From Pempheris klunzingeri (lineage: Eukaryota; Chordata; Actinopteri; Acropomatiformes; Pempheridae), in assembly GCF_042242105.1 (NCBI RefSeq), contig NC_092022.1, positions 12,954,001 through 13,018,000 on the forward strand: a stretch of 64,000 nucleotides of DNA, in the 5' to 3' direction. Of this stretch, positions 49,612 to 61,300 are shown one piece after another. The notes below the pieces were generated by a model, which saw nothing but the letters and a program-made list of their open reading frames with translations, was not told the origin of the DNA and made no database searches. How positions within the stretch are numbered: position 1 is the first letter of the stretch; each line of letters opens with the position of its first letter. Made by a program: the position numbers and the translations under genes.

Positions 49612-52391
49612 AGCTAAGAGTCAGCATTTCTTTTACTTAAATAGTAACTGGAGGCTTTATATCTCCAGTAAAGTTGCTTCTTGGATACCAACATCTGTTT
49701 CTCTCTGAACTGAGCTAGCAGCATAACATAGTCCTCGTACTACAGACCATTTGGCATGAGATGGAATTAATCACCCAGAATTTCAGAGCGGAGGCTCAGT
49801 CTTCAGTCTTAAGAAGGGTTTTCCAGACTGCAGTACATGTAGGTGTGGATTGCTGCCTGTTTACCATGTAGCCTGCACACACGGACTATCATTTCACATG
49901 CTGTGGACCGAGGGGACTAGAAGCAGATCAATACTAAAGCATTTACTTTGACATTATTTTGCCAGATCAAGGTCTCCAGACAAACACAAGACCATGAAGC
50001 CCCCCTCTCTATCCTCCCACCCCTGAAGACAGCTTGTGTCTGTACTAGCTAACACTGACATACCAACAACAACAAAATAGTCAGTTTTTGCATACTGTAG
50101 CATATGATTTATGTCCACTGATACACAGTAACCAGGTTGTGGCTAATTCATTAGATTTTTTTGAAGGAAGATGTCCGCTGCTAAACAATTCGTTCAACAT
50201 TCAACATGCTAAGCATTCTTTTTCCCCCTCTATGTATGCCACTGGGACATCATAATAAATGAGTTTGACTTCTGAATGCAGAGGTGTGTGCAGTTTCCAG
50301 ATGTGTGTGCACTCATGCTTGCATGCATGTTACGCAGTGTTTTTAGTCATTGGAGAAACGCTAAAATCTTCTTCAGATATATCTTTTTTTTTTTAACCCT
50401 AATTCATTTTTATATTTTCCTCGGCCTGTCCTTTATGACTCCACATGTGCTCTTTCAGAGTGGAGGTCAATTCCATTTCATTTTCTTTATCAACACTTTT
50501 TTTTTTCAATTTCATGTCCAATTCTACTTCTGAACTTTCAGGAACTGAAATGGGTTTGACCCTGCTTCTGGCCCAGAAAACTAGCAGAGGATGTGCATGT
50601 GTGGCACAACAGAGGCTTTTGCTTTGTCGACCTCACTGAAATACTTTGAGGCCATTTTTCAAGGCATTGCTTTAAAAAAGAAAGTGTGAATGTTGGTGTG
50701 TGTGTTTGCCTTTGTTCAGGGACTCTGTTACTCTAGACTGGGCCAGTGGGGATGCAGGGTAATTGCATTTAATTCCATTACAGTTAAATTTGAGTCAGCA
50801 GGAAGGCAATAGTCACATCCTACACAGTACTTTTCTCCAAAGCCAATAAGGCTCACAAAACCTCATTACTAGAGTACTTGGAAATAAGTGGCAGAAGATT
50901 ACATGTAGCTGCTGTACTTTTGTTCATTAATGGTACATGAGAAGGCACAAATTGCTCTGGTGAATTGATTGATGTTTTGTGAGTAATACGGAACAGTGAG
51001 ACAACAGCATCAATCAATTTGAAGATGACTGGCTATGCAGGAATTGCAATAGGTCTGATTTAAGGACTGTCATAAGAATTTCTTTTCTTTTCATTTCTTT
51101 TTCAGCAACTACCAAAACGCTTCATCCAAGTGTCACTGTTTTTGTTGTTGAAAACCATTTCAGAGGAAGTGTCTTAGTCTGTGTGAGACAGACTTAGATA
51201 GATAGATCATAATTATAAAAAAAGATTGCTGTGATCTTAATGATTTTCGCCCCAGGTTGTCTCTGTGGATTTAGATGTGTTGCTTGATATATCCATGTGA
51301 ATGTATCAGTGTGTTTTTGCTCATCCCCATGGGTGTGTTGTTGTTTGCGAGTGTGTGTGGAGCAGCCTGAGGCGTCTCTCCCTCCCTCCCCCCCGGCTGT
51401 GACAGCTCATCCATATGAGTTAGACGAGCAGGCTGGGCTGCGGTCCTATTGGTAATTGCCTCTGAAATGAATTACTTGGCAGAGAGTGAGACTGAGGGAG
51501 GGGAGGAAATTGTAATTGAACTGCCCCCTCCCTCCTGTCCTCTCCCTTATGCCTCAAGTTATTACATCTGCAGTGCAGAAAGCCATTTTCCATCTGCGCA
51601 TAGACACACATAGACACAAAAATACCCACACCCTAACAAAACCAATCTTTCCCCTCCCCCATACAATGGCCTCAGCAGAGGGCCATACTGATGGGATTTC
51701 ATAGATTGATTGTTCATGGGCACATGCACACTGGGCCACACTTCACTCCTGCACTCTTATTAATAGCACAGAGACAAACACTCTGTTACACATCATGTTT
51801 GTTTGTGTGTTTGTGCTGCACTGCTCCCAATCTTCCCCTTTTTGGGATGCCCTTAAGCTGGCCTTGGTGTACTGCTAAGGCCTAATGGAGTTGGCACAAA
51901 CAAAAGTGGTGTTTAGTATCGAGAGAACCCTGGTAACCCATACACACAGACACACACACAGCCAAGCATCGTTATTAATAACCCGCCTGCTGCTGGCCTG
52001 TTGACAGTTAAAGCCTGGTGGATTAAAGAGCTACCTGTCACTGTGGTTGAAGTTGCACACTTGTACACAGAATATGGTAGTTTCCTTCTTAATTTGGCAA
52101 CTGTATAAAGTGTGTGCAAGATAAAAGTCCAGTCTTACCCTACTTTAATCATGCAACACATGGGAACTCACTTCTGTGTTGTCCTTTGGCCTTTTAACAG
52201 CCAGCCCATGGAAAGAGTGGGGGCAGTGAAATGAGCCATACCTACAGTATCCCATGTTGTGACTCCAACCATGGCACACAATAGGATCTATTTCTGTAAA
52301 TGCACTAGGGTTATCACTCCACTTGGGCTGAGTGCTATTTCACCCTCTCCCTCCCTCTCTTTATCTAACACTCACTCACTTGCACAAAATC
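49612..52391. other. Spacer between the hAT-derived gene and apobec2
   Basis: The left part is probably the 3' untranslated region of the hAT-derived gene (AATAAA-like aataaatg near 50252). No exon is supported elsewhere. The 51390-51560 block, low in repeats with attggtaattg and tgtaattgaac cores, could be a regulatory element, by composition only. Confidence 0.5.
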
Positions 52392-54307
52392 ATGGCGGAC
52401 AGAAACAGCCGGGTCAGTGTCAAGAAGAAAGAGAAGAAGGTGGAAAACAAAACAAATGAAGAGAAGGACAAAGAGAAGGACAAAGAAAAGGAAAAGGGGA
52501 AGGAGAAGATTGTGAAAAAGCCTGAAAAACTTCTGAAAAAGCCAGAGAAGAACACTGAGCAGCCCGAGACAGATGAAGAGAAGAGGACTGTGGGGAGTGA
52601 AGGGGCAACAGGAGCAGAGGCGAAGAACAGTGAAGAAAATGGAGAGTTTCAGCCCATAGAACTGCCACCGTTTGAGATTGTCACAGGGTGGGTAAGATTT
52701 AATACATTCACCATAGGAGGTAGAGACAGTGTGTCATGCTTTTTCACTTGTTTTCTCTTCATCTGGTGTTTTTTGTGGTTGAAATTGTTTTTCATGTCTT
52801 TGTCTAAGTCATATTCCCAAATATATGTTGGTTATGTTAGTTGATTTCAGTGAGGAAGGATACTAATAACTTGCACCTGCTATCCGTACTAACCCAGCGG
52901 CAAGAATAGGGATGAGTCACAGAGCCGACACAGATGCCGGCCCCTGCTATATCACTACGCCAGGCATCTGCTCCCCAGTCTTTATCCTTTTGTGTATTAG
53001 CTGTTTGATATCAAAGCTATAGGAGATCTATTTGTGCAACCCATCTGGCAATTTATGTATAATGTAACGTGGGACTAATAAAGAAAGACAGGAGGGGTAT
53101 GTGTTTTTTTACAGTGGCTGGATGGCCTGGCATGTCCACAGATCGTGGAATGATGTGGAAGCTAAAATTACTTACAAAAACATCAGTTTACTCCGTGGTG
53201 GCCTCATTGGTGTTCTATTCGCTGTGTCACCATAGTCTCTATGGAAGACTCACCATCATCACTGTTTTTATTGTGTCTTGGATGGTTGACAAATTCATCA
53301 CAAAATGAATGACTCATGCTCTCAGTGTAACTGGAAATGGCAAACCAGGTGGAAAGGCATTCACTTCCTTGCATAACACTATCATACACCATGATTAAAG
53401 GCGACAGATTACTTTGAAAGCACTGGTGATAGATACATCATGCTGACAGCTTTCTCACTTTTTCTTGCTAATCTAACCTTTATCAGGTGACTGCTGTCAA
53501 ACTAAGTGTTCTTTGAATTGCTTGCTTTGGTGTTCACTGGAAAGAAAACATACAACATGTTTTATTAAGATTTATGGAAACTCTTCCTTCGTATCTCCAC
53601 CAGAGAACAGATGAGCCCATTCTACTTCAAGTTTCAGTTCAGGAATGTGGAGTACTCATCAGGGAGGAACAAGACCTTACTGTGTTTCAGAGTGGATACA
53701 CCAGGAGGCAGCACAGAGCCTCTGAAAGGTTATATGGAGGATGAACATGCCACAGCTCATGCTGAAGAGGCCTTCTTTCAACAGGTAAAACAGTGCTCAC
53801 ACTCAACTTTTCTTACAATAATGTCACATTTCAAATATGTGAACTCCATGGGAAGTCTGATTTACATTTTGTTCGCAAAGCATTGTCACTTGTGATAATG
53901 TTATATATAACATAATAATGTTAATCTTTTTATGCCTCCACAATTCTCCATTCTTTCCTCACCAGGTGCTCCCTAATGCTTCCCAAGAGGCTGAAGTCAC
54001 ATGGTATGTATCATCCAGTCCCTGCGTGTCTTGTGCAGCCAAGTTGGCCAGCATACTCAAGCAGCGCAAAAAGGTCCGTATCTGCATATTCTGCTCCCGT
54101 CTATTTGAATGGGAGGAGCCGGAGATAGTAGAAGGACTCCGGGCTCTGGTGAGTGCCGGCTGCAAACTGCGGATGATGAAGCCGTCTGACTTCATACATG
54201 TTTGGGAAACGTATGTGGAGAAGGAGGACCAGAGCTTTGAACCCTGGGAGGATTGTCAGGAGAACTATGACTACTATGTGGAGAAACTGGCTGATATACT
54301 CAAATAG
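52392..54307 (+). CDS. apobec2: APOBEC2, muscle-enriched cytidine-deaminase family protein
   Basis: APOBEC2 belongs to the AID/APOBEC zinc deaminase fold but has no settled catalytic activity; it acts in muscle differentiation and, in fish, retina regeneration. Exons: 52392-52687, 53604-53784 and 53966-54307 (phases 2 and 0), giving 272 residues. Zinc ligands and proton-shuttle Glu are intact: HAEEAF (His151, Glu153) and SSSPCVSC (Cys179, Cys182). Family blocks include MSPFYFKFQFRNVEYSSGRN, ICIFCSRLFEWEEPEIVEGL and YDYYVEKLADILK. The first ~95 residues are a Lys/Glu-rich, probably disordered tail, about 50 residues longer than in human. The start is the first ATG and follows a pyrimidine-rich leader. 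The poly-A signal is at 54362. Teleosts have two copies; I cannot say which this is. Confidence 0.96.
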
Positions 54308-54361
54308 ATGTGGGACAGTAAGTATTTTGTATGTTGTGGGCCTACATGCTTGTTCTGTGTC

Positions 54362-54367
54362 AATAAA
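54362..54367 (+). promoter_or_regulatory. Poly-A signal of apobec2
   Basis: AATAAA lies 54 bases past the stop codon. Confidence 0.75.
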
Positions 54368-54944
54368 AACATTCTGATATGATGGTTTGTCTGGATAATG
54401 ACCGTCTTTCTCTTTTGTGCCTTTTGTCCCGTTTTGTCATAGGTGTACCTCCTCTCCCCGCTGACTGAACCGTAAAATCAGCAGACTTGTGAAATTCCCA
54501 CTGGTTGTATGTGTGTTTCTTGCAGTCACATCTGATGGTGCAGATCAGTATTTTGTAGTAGTTTGAATGAACACTCATGGCAACATTTAGTTTTTTTGTT
54601 TTATTTTTTATTTTATTTTGATATTTTCTTTGGAGAAGACTAACTTTTATCTACACAGATTTTGTTCAAAGAATTCAAACTAAACTAAAGGATGATTTTT
54701 ATAAATTCTCCTGCTAAGCGCATCACGTATGTACAGTGCATACAATAACAAAGTGTATGATTGATCACATAAATAATATTTCATGTTTTAACAGTGCCTT
54801 TTACAGCCAATTCATTAATACAATGTGAATTGAAATATGTATGATTCTCAACAGGATTGTGCTATTAAGTAATGCCCAGTGTAGAACAAATGCAAGTTTT
54901 GCTCTGCACTGGATTTGTCTCATGTTTTTTATACATCCAGAACG

Positions 54945-54950
54945 TTTATT
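54945..54950 (-). promoter_or_regulatory. Possible poly-A signal of the Ig receptor gene
   Basis: TTTATT on the plus strand (AATAAA on the minus) lies 423 bases past the receptor stop codon. Confidence 0.4.
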
Positions 54951-55372
54951 TTAAAGCCATTAAAGCCTCATAGGGCTGCAGCTGCTATACAGACTTGTTA
55001 ATAATTATCTGCTTAACTTAAGGAAATAGAGCTTCAGTCATTGTTTAAAGGACACCAGCCCACCGTTGCTTTCTGTTGAATCATGGCTCTCAGTTGTCAC
55101 AGCTAGAAAGAGTGAAATGTGGAAACTCGGATTAGAAATACATTATGTGTCAGTTATAGATGAATTGGCACAGCATCTATCATCACAGAGTAAATGTTTA
55201 ATTGCAAAAGTGCATTTGAAATATAACTTAATTACCTTGGTCCTCCTGCGGCGATATTGGTAACGGTGTTGTTTCACTGCAAATCATGCCAGTCTCGTCC
55301 CCTTCTGCAGGTCAGATTTAATAAAAAAGCAACCAAGAAAAGATGTCAGTGAAGGATACACCCAAGGAACTT

Positions 55373-58300
55373 TCAGTATCGTCTGCTGTACTCCTCTGTA
55401 GGTTCATTACCTTTAGATGAAGCATTCAGTGATGCATCGGTGATGTACTCAACCAGTGGACAGGGCGCATCTGCAGGATGGAGGAAGGAACTTAAACACA
55501 AGAGCACCAACGGCTAAAAGCAAACTATGAAAGTCAGACTCAAACCTGTCAATGTCAGTAGGTAGTTTCACAAACTGTAATTTCAAAAATAACTCATGAA
55601 ATGAATCACTGGTGGGGCTGTATCTGCAGCATATGTGGAAACAGCGACCAAAACCACAAGCCATGAGAGGTGGTGTCAACGTACCAGGACAGTCCTTTAG
55701 CTGAGCCATCGTGAGAAACAGGTTCTCCTCCTCTGGCTTATCGTCATCCTCCACTATGTAATCAGAAAAGATAATAGGTCACCTCATTGCGGCATTTGTT
55801 TGTTATTTTGAGATGAAACATAGTTTTGAAGCAGTGAAAACAAGGTGTGAACACAATATCGACATATCTTCACCATTTAAGTTAATGAGGTGAACTCGGT
55901 CAGCAAACAGTTGCTTATTTACACATCAAGCAACATTGTCAAGGGTTTTGAGTTGTTTTTAGTCATCTGGTTAATATTGACTGTCTGTGTTAATCTGTCT
56001 GTGATCTGCACCAACTTTTGAGAGAAACATCTGCCTCTTTAGCTGATATACGCTCCAGTATGGTGCTGAGCAGTGTACAGTGGGTTTCACTACAGGTTCA
56101 TCACTACAAGTGACCACGTTTTCGCATTGTTTTCACATTGTCATTAATACATTGTTACTATAACAATGTTGTAGCTGCCTTAATGATGAAGATTTTTAGA
56201 ACAATTTCTCTCAAAATGTCCCCAAAAAGAAGCAAAACCTTTTTTGCGAAGGAGTCTGAGGACAATGCATCCAAGGAAGACTGCAATGATGCCAAAGAAG
56301 ATACAGCCAGAGATGGAAAGAAGCACCCTCCTCTTCAAAACTACAGATGAAAAACACAAAGAGAATCAAAGTGAGGATGCATATTTGCAGGATAAAAACT
56401 CATAACCTCCAGGCTTAAGTTATACTCACGCAGGTTCTTGGTCTGGAAGGAATTACTGGTTTTTGAATAAGATGGTCGACCACTGCGGATGCCCTGGCAG
56501 GTGTACTCGCCCTGCTCAGCATCATTGTGGGGTGTGACTATATGTCTCTCAGAGGGCAGCAGATTGATTCCTTTCCCCTCTCTGAACCTGTTGAATTTTT
56601 GTACGTTTAAATTTTCAGAGAGGTGAGAATCCACACAGTGCGCACATGGATGCAGGAAGAAAACATTATCCCACAGTATGTATTACCAAGTGTAGTTCCA
56701 CGTGTCCTGGCTTTGCTGCACTACACATCTGAGCACCAAGCTGTCAGTGGAGAAGACCTCTGACCAGCCAGTTAACAGGCCTATTTCAGCCTTCGGGCGC
56801 TCTTTAGAAACACAATCAAGTTTATTATCAAAGCTGTGATAAATGCATTCAACACATGCACATACAGAGAAACATTGGATGGAAGTCAATAAAGAAATTA
56901 CCTTTGATGTCAAGCCTTACAGCCTGACTTGGGTCTGACTGGAAGACTGTATTGCTTCCTCTTTTCGCTTGGCATGTATATGATCCAGTGTTTGCCGTCT
57001 TAACAGGAGTGATGGTGTGATTCTTGCCGAATGTGTGGAGTAGACTGCCATCTTTGTACCACAGGTACTCCCATCCAGAAGAGACATTAATGTGACAGCT
57101 AAAGGAGACTGAATCTCCAGTGTGCATCACATTGTAAATGGGATTCTGCGTCAGTATGACTCTGGGTTTTGTTTCTGAGGAACAAATGGTAACAATAAAC
57201 ATAGCAACAATTTTACATATATCACACGCCACAGCTCAGAGAAATGAGAAGCTGGCCTTTAAGTAGATGTTTTAAATGGCTATTTTTTTCATCTTGCTTA
57301 AAGAAAGTCATTTTGGGAAATACATTCTTTTACTTTCTTGCAGACAAGTAGGTGAGAAGATTGAAACTACTCTCGCCTGTTAAATACAAAGCTACAACAG
57401 GAAATGGTTAGATTAGCATGACGATTTTAAACGAAAACCAAAGTGTGAAAACGTAATGGAAGGTTTCGTGCGGAAGTCCTGGAGACTTGTAGTCATCTGG
57501 TCACCAGAAAACCAGCGGCTACCCTTTTCCCCATGTTAGATATGAAAGCAGTCTCCTGGCTGTAGCTTCATACTGAACAGGACAGATATGACAGAGGTAA
57601 TGCTCTGGCTATTCTTTTAGAATTACTGTTGTTTGTTTGTTTAATAGAGAAATCCCACCTGCCACGTCTTCCAGGGTGACAAGAGTCAAAATAAAACAAT
57701 TGCTAAAAATGAATCTATAAAAACCATTCTCACAAAGGTCTGTTTAAGAAGTCAGAAAAGAAATCTCACCATAGACATCAAGTGTTTGTCCAGAGCTGAA
57801 GCTGCTGCTGACCGGTCTGCTCTTGAATTTTCCTGAGCAGCTGTATTCTCCACGGCGTGAGGCTGAAGCAGAACTGATGGTGAGAGTAGTTTTATCCAAG
57901 TCAAACGACACAACATCATCAGCCTGGACCTCGTGTCCATCTTTGTGCCACATATATGTCCAGTCAGAGCTGCCGTCCATCCCACAGCTCAACCTCACAC
58001 TCTCAGTGGGGAACACATCCACCCACGGTGTCAGTAGCTTCAAAGATGGAACAGGGATTTCTAAAGAGAAACAGACACATTAGCCACTATTATTATTTGT
58101 ATTTGATTTTAACATGTTATAGCATGAAATCATAAACACAGATAAAAGCAGTATTATTCCTCTAAGAAATACACATCACATCGTAAAGTAATTTTCTTAG
58201 GCTCACCAGATATGCGTAAGAACCACCCGTCACTGTACTTTGTCTTGTACATTGTCTTGTATCTTATGGCCATGCAGCTATAAGTCCCACTATCTAATAA

Positions 58301-61300
58301 ATTGGCATTATGGATGTTAAAACTACTGCTGTTTGAGGACAGTAGTGCTCCATCTTTGTACCAGAGGTACTCCCAACCAGACGAGAGTTCAACTTTACAT
58401 TCGAAGGACACTGACTCTCCAGTGTACACCTTGTCAACATCTGGCTGTTGAGTCATCGAGGGCTTAGGGCTGTTCTCTAAATACACAGAGAAGACATGTA
58501 TGATATCAACAGTTGTTGGAGTTGAACGGTTCATTAAAAATCTCACCAGATAAAAGCATAGAGCAGGATCACAAGTGACCAGAGATGCCCTGCTGAGACA
58601 CAACTGGAAAGCTCATTCAACGCCTGTATACTACAAATGAATGTTTAGAGGAAGTCAGCAGAAACTTACCTTCAACTTCAAGGCGTATAGCCTGGCTAGC
58701 GTCAGTGAGGAAGACTTGATTCGTGCCTCTTTTTACTTGGCATGTATACGACCCCCCATTTGTTGTAGCTTTAGAGCCGATTAGGTAGTTGCTTCCAGAT
58801 TTGCCAAGTGGATTTTTATCTTTATACCACAGGTACTCCCATCCAGAGGAGACATTAATGTGACAGCTAAGGGACACTGACTCCCCAGGGAACATCACCT
58901 TGTACTCTGGATCCTGCATCAGTATGACTGTGGGTCTCTTATCTGAGGGTAAGTAAACATACCAGTAAGTAAACTGTCAGTGACTTAAATTACACTGCAT
59001 CCAGTGTAGAAATAAACTAGTCCTTAAAAACATATATTCATCCCACTCTAGTCTCCTGAACTAAACCACAAAAATCTTTAATTCAACCAAACATTGGGAG
59101 AGAATTTCTTATCATTGATTTAGCAGTTTACAAATTGTATTTCTTTATTTGACATGAATTAAAAAAAGGAAACATACCATAAACCGTGAGCGTAAGTCCA
59201 GAGCTGAAGTTGCTGCTGACAGACCTGTCGTTCAGGTGTCCCTTACAGGTATATTTTCCTGCATGTGCAGCTGAAGCAGAACTGACGGTAAGAGTAGCTC
59301 CATTCGAGTCAAACGACAGAACATCATCAGCCTGGACCTTGTGTCCATCTTTGTGCCACATATATGTCCAGTCAGAGCTGCCGTCCATCCCACAGCTCAA
59401 CCTCACACTCTCAGTGGGGAACACATCCGCCCACTGTGTCAGTAGCTTCAAAGATGGAACAGGAATTTCTAAAGAGAAACAGACACATTAGCCACTTTTT
59501 ATTAATAGTAAACGTATTGCATTTGATTTTATCATACAGTATAAAGCATAAAATAGGTTCAAGCTAAAATTCAAAAAAGCAAAGTTATTGCACCTGCTTA
59601 TGTACACAACAAAATGGATGTCAACACAAATAGGTTGCATAAAAGAGGACAAAGAATAATCGAATCGTGATTTTTTCAAAAAGTAGATTCTCATTGAATT
59701 TGTCTCATAATCCAACTGTTAAATACATATGTGTGCTTTTGCTTTGCTAATTTCTAACTCTTATGACTACAACAGCTGAATACCACCAGGTCCCTCCAAA
59801 GAAAAATTAACACAAATAGTTACAAGCAGGCCTGCAGTGGCCTTGTTGATTAAAAATATATCAAAATCCAAATTAATAGCTCTATGTCATGTGAAGACAG
59901 GCCACTCAACCTCAGGTACCAAAGATGTTGTTGATCTAAACAACAGTGCACCATGATTCACATGGTTTAGACAGGAAACGATTAAAAAGCACTGATTTAA
60001 TCAAGTATGAATGTGAAGAAAGCAGGGGTCAGTTTCATAAACAATAAGTTTCACTTTGATTAAGCACTTTTTCACTTTGTTAAGCAACAAAAGCACACCA
60101 CCCTACACTAAACACACTCTCTTACCCTAGGTGATATGCCACTGCAATTTACGCATACAGGACACACTTGTGTGCGATCCCTCCCTGCTTTATGCTACAC
60201 CACATCCTGTTTCAACAGAAAAAGCATGAAATAGCGGAAGCAAGATGCTCTCAAAATGCTGCTGTTTCACTAAATTCAAGAGCAGCCTGGAAGTTTTGTC
60301 AGCCTTAAGTGACAACACAAAATGACACCTTTATTAACACATGATGAATGATTAGCACTTTACAAATTTACAGCAAACAATGATACATTTCTAACTGTAA
60401 ACACAATGCTTAAATAAAACTGTGCTGTTTTTACCTACCAAGAATTTCTTGTGTTATTTCCTCACTGCTTTCTGTTGATGTTGTACTCCTGGTGGCCATG
60501 CACACGTATGGCCCTCTATTAGAAGGACTGAGTTGGACGCTGATGGTTTTGTCAGTGTCGCGGAGGTCATCCCCATCTCTGTACCAGTGATACTCCCAGC
60601 CAGAGGACACATCAACATTGCAAGTGAAGTTCACTGTTTCTCCAGCATACATCTGTTTGAACCCAGGATTCTTGCTCAACGTTGGTTTTGGCACATTTTC
60701 TAAAACATAAAGGCAGTTTACACCATATTACTGCAAGACTCAACCACAAAACTTGAGAAGCAGTCATATACTCTATATCACTATTTGACAAGCCAAATGA
60801 AGCCTTCTCTATATGGAGTTGAATATTAACATTAAGAAGTAGTAACATTTTGACATTTTATAAAATATATGCATATTGACCTAGAAGGTGAGAGTAATCT
60901 CATGGTGGAGACAAGAAATCACTACTCCAAGTCAAGAAATAGTCCAGGGCATAACCTCCACTTAAAACCACAATGAATTATTTCATACAGTTTGTTTTCT
61001 GTACAGGTCAAACAAGTGAGCTGGTCATTATTATTAAAAAATAACTGATGAATCATATTCAAACAAGTTATAACAAGATATAATGTGTTAACTACTGTGC
61101 AGGTTAGTAGACAGGTTTTATTACCTTTGAGGTAAATCAAGTCTAGTTTTCTAGTTTGTGCTAAGCTTAGCTAACTGGCTATTTCTTTAAGATAGCTGAA
61201 TTGATATATCATATTATTATTACCATAAACTGTGATATCAACTGCGTTACTGAATCCAGAGCTGACTCTCCTGGATTCAAGGTGAGTTTTGCAGGTGTAG

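Noticed and set aside
53069-53308. Plus-strand ORF with membrane-like residues in apobec2 intron 1
   Set aside because: It lies inside an intron, has no splice logic with apobec2 and no family resemblance.
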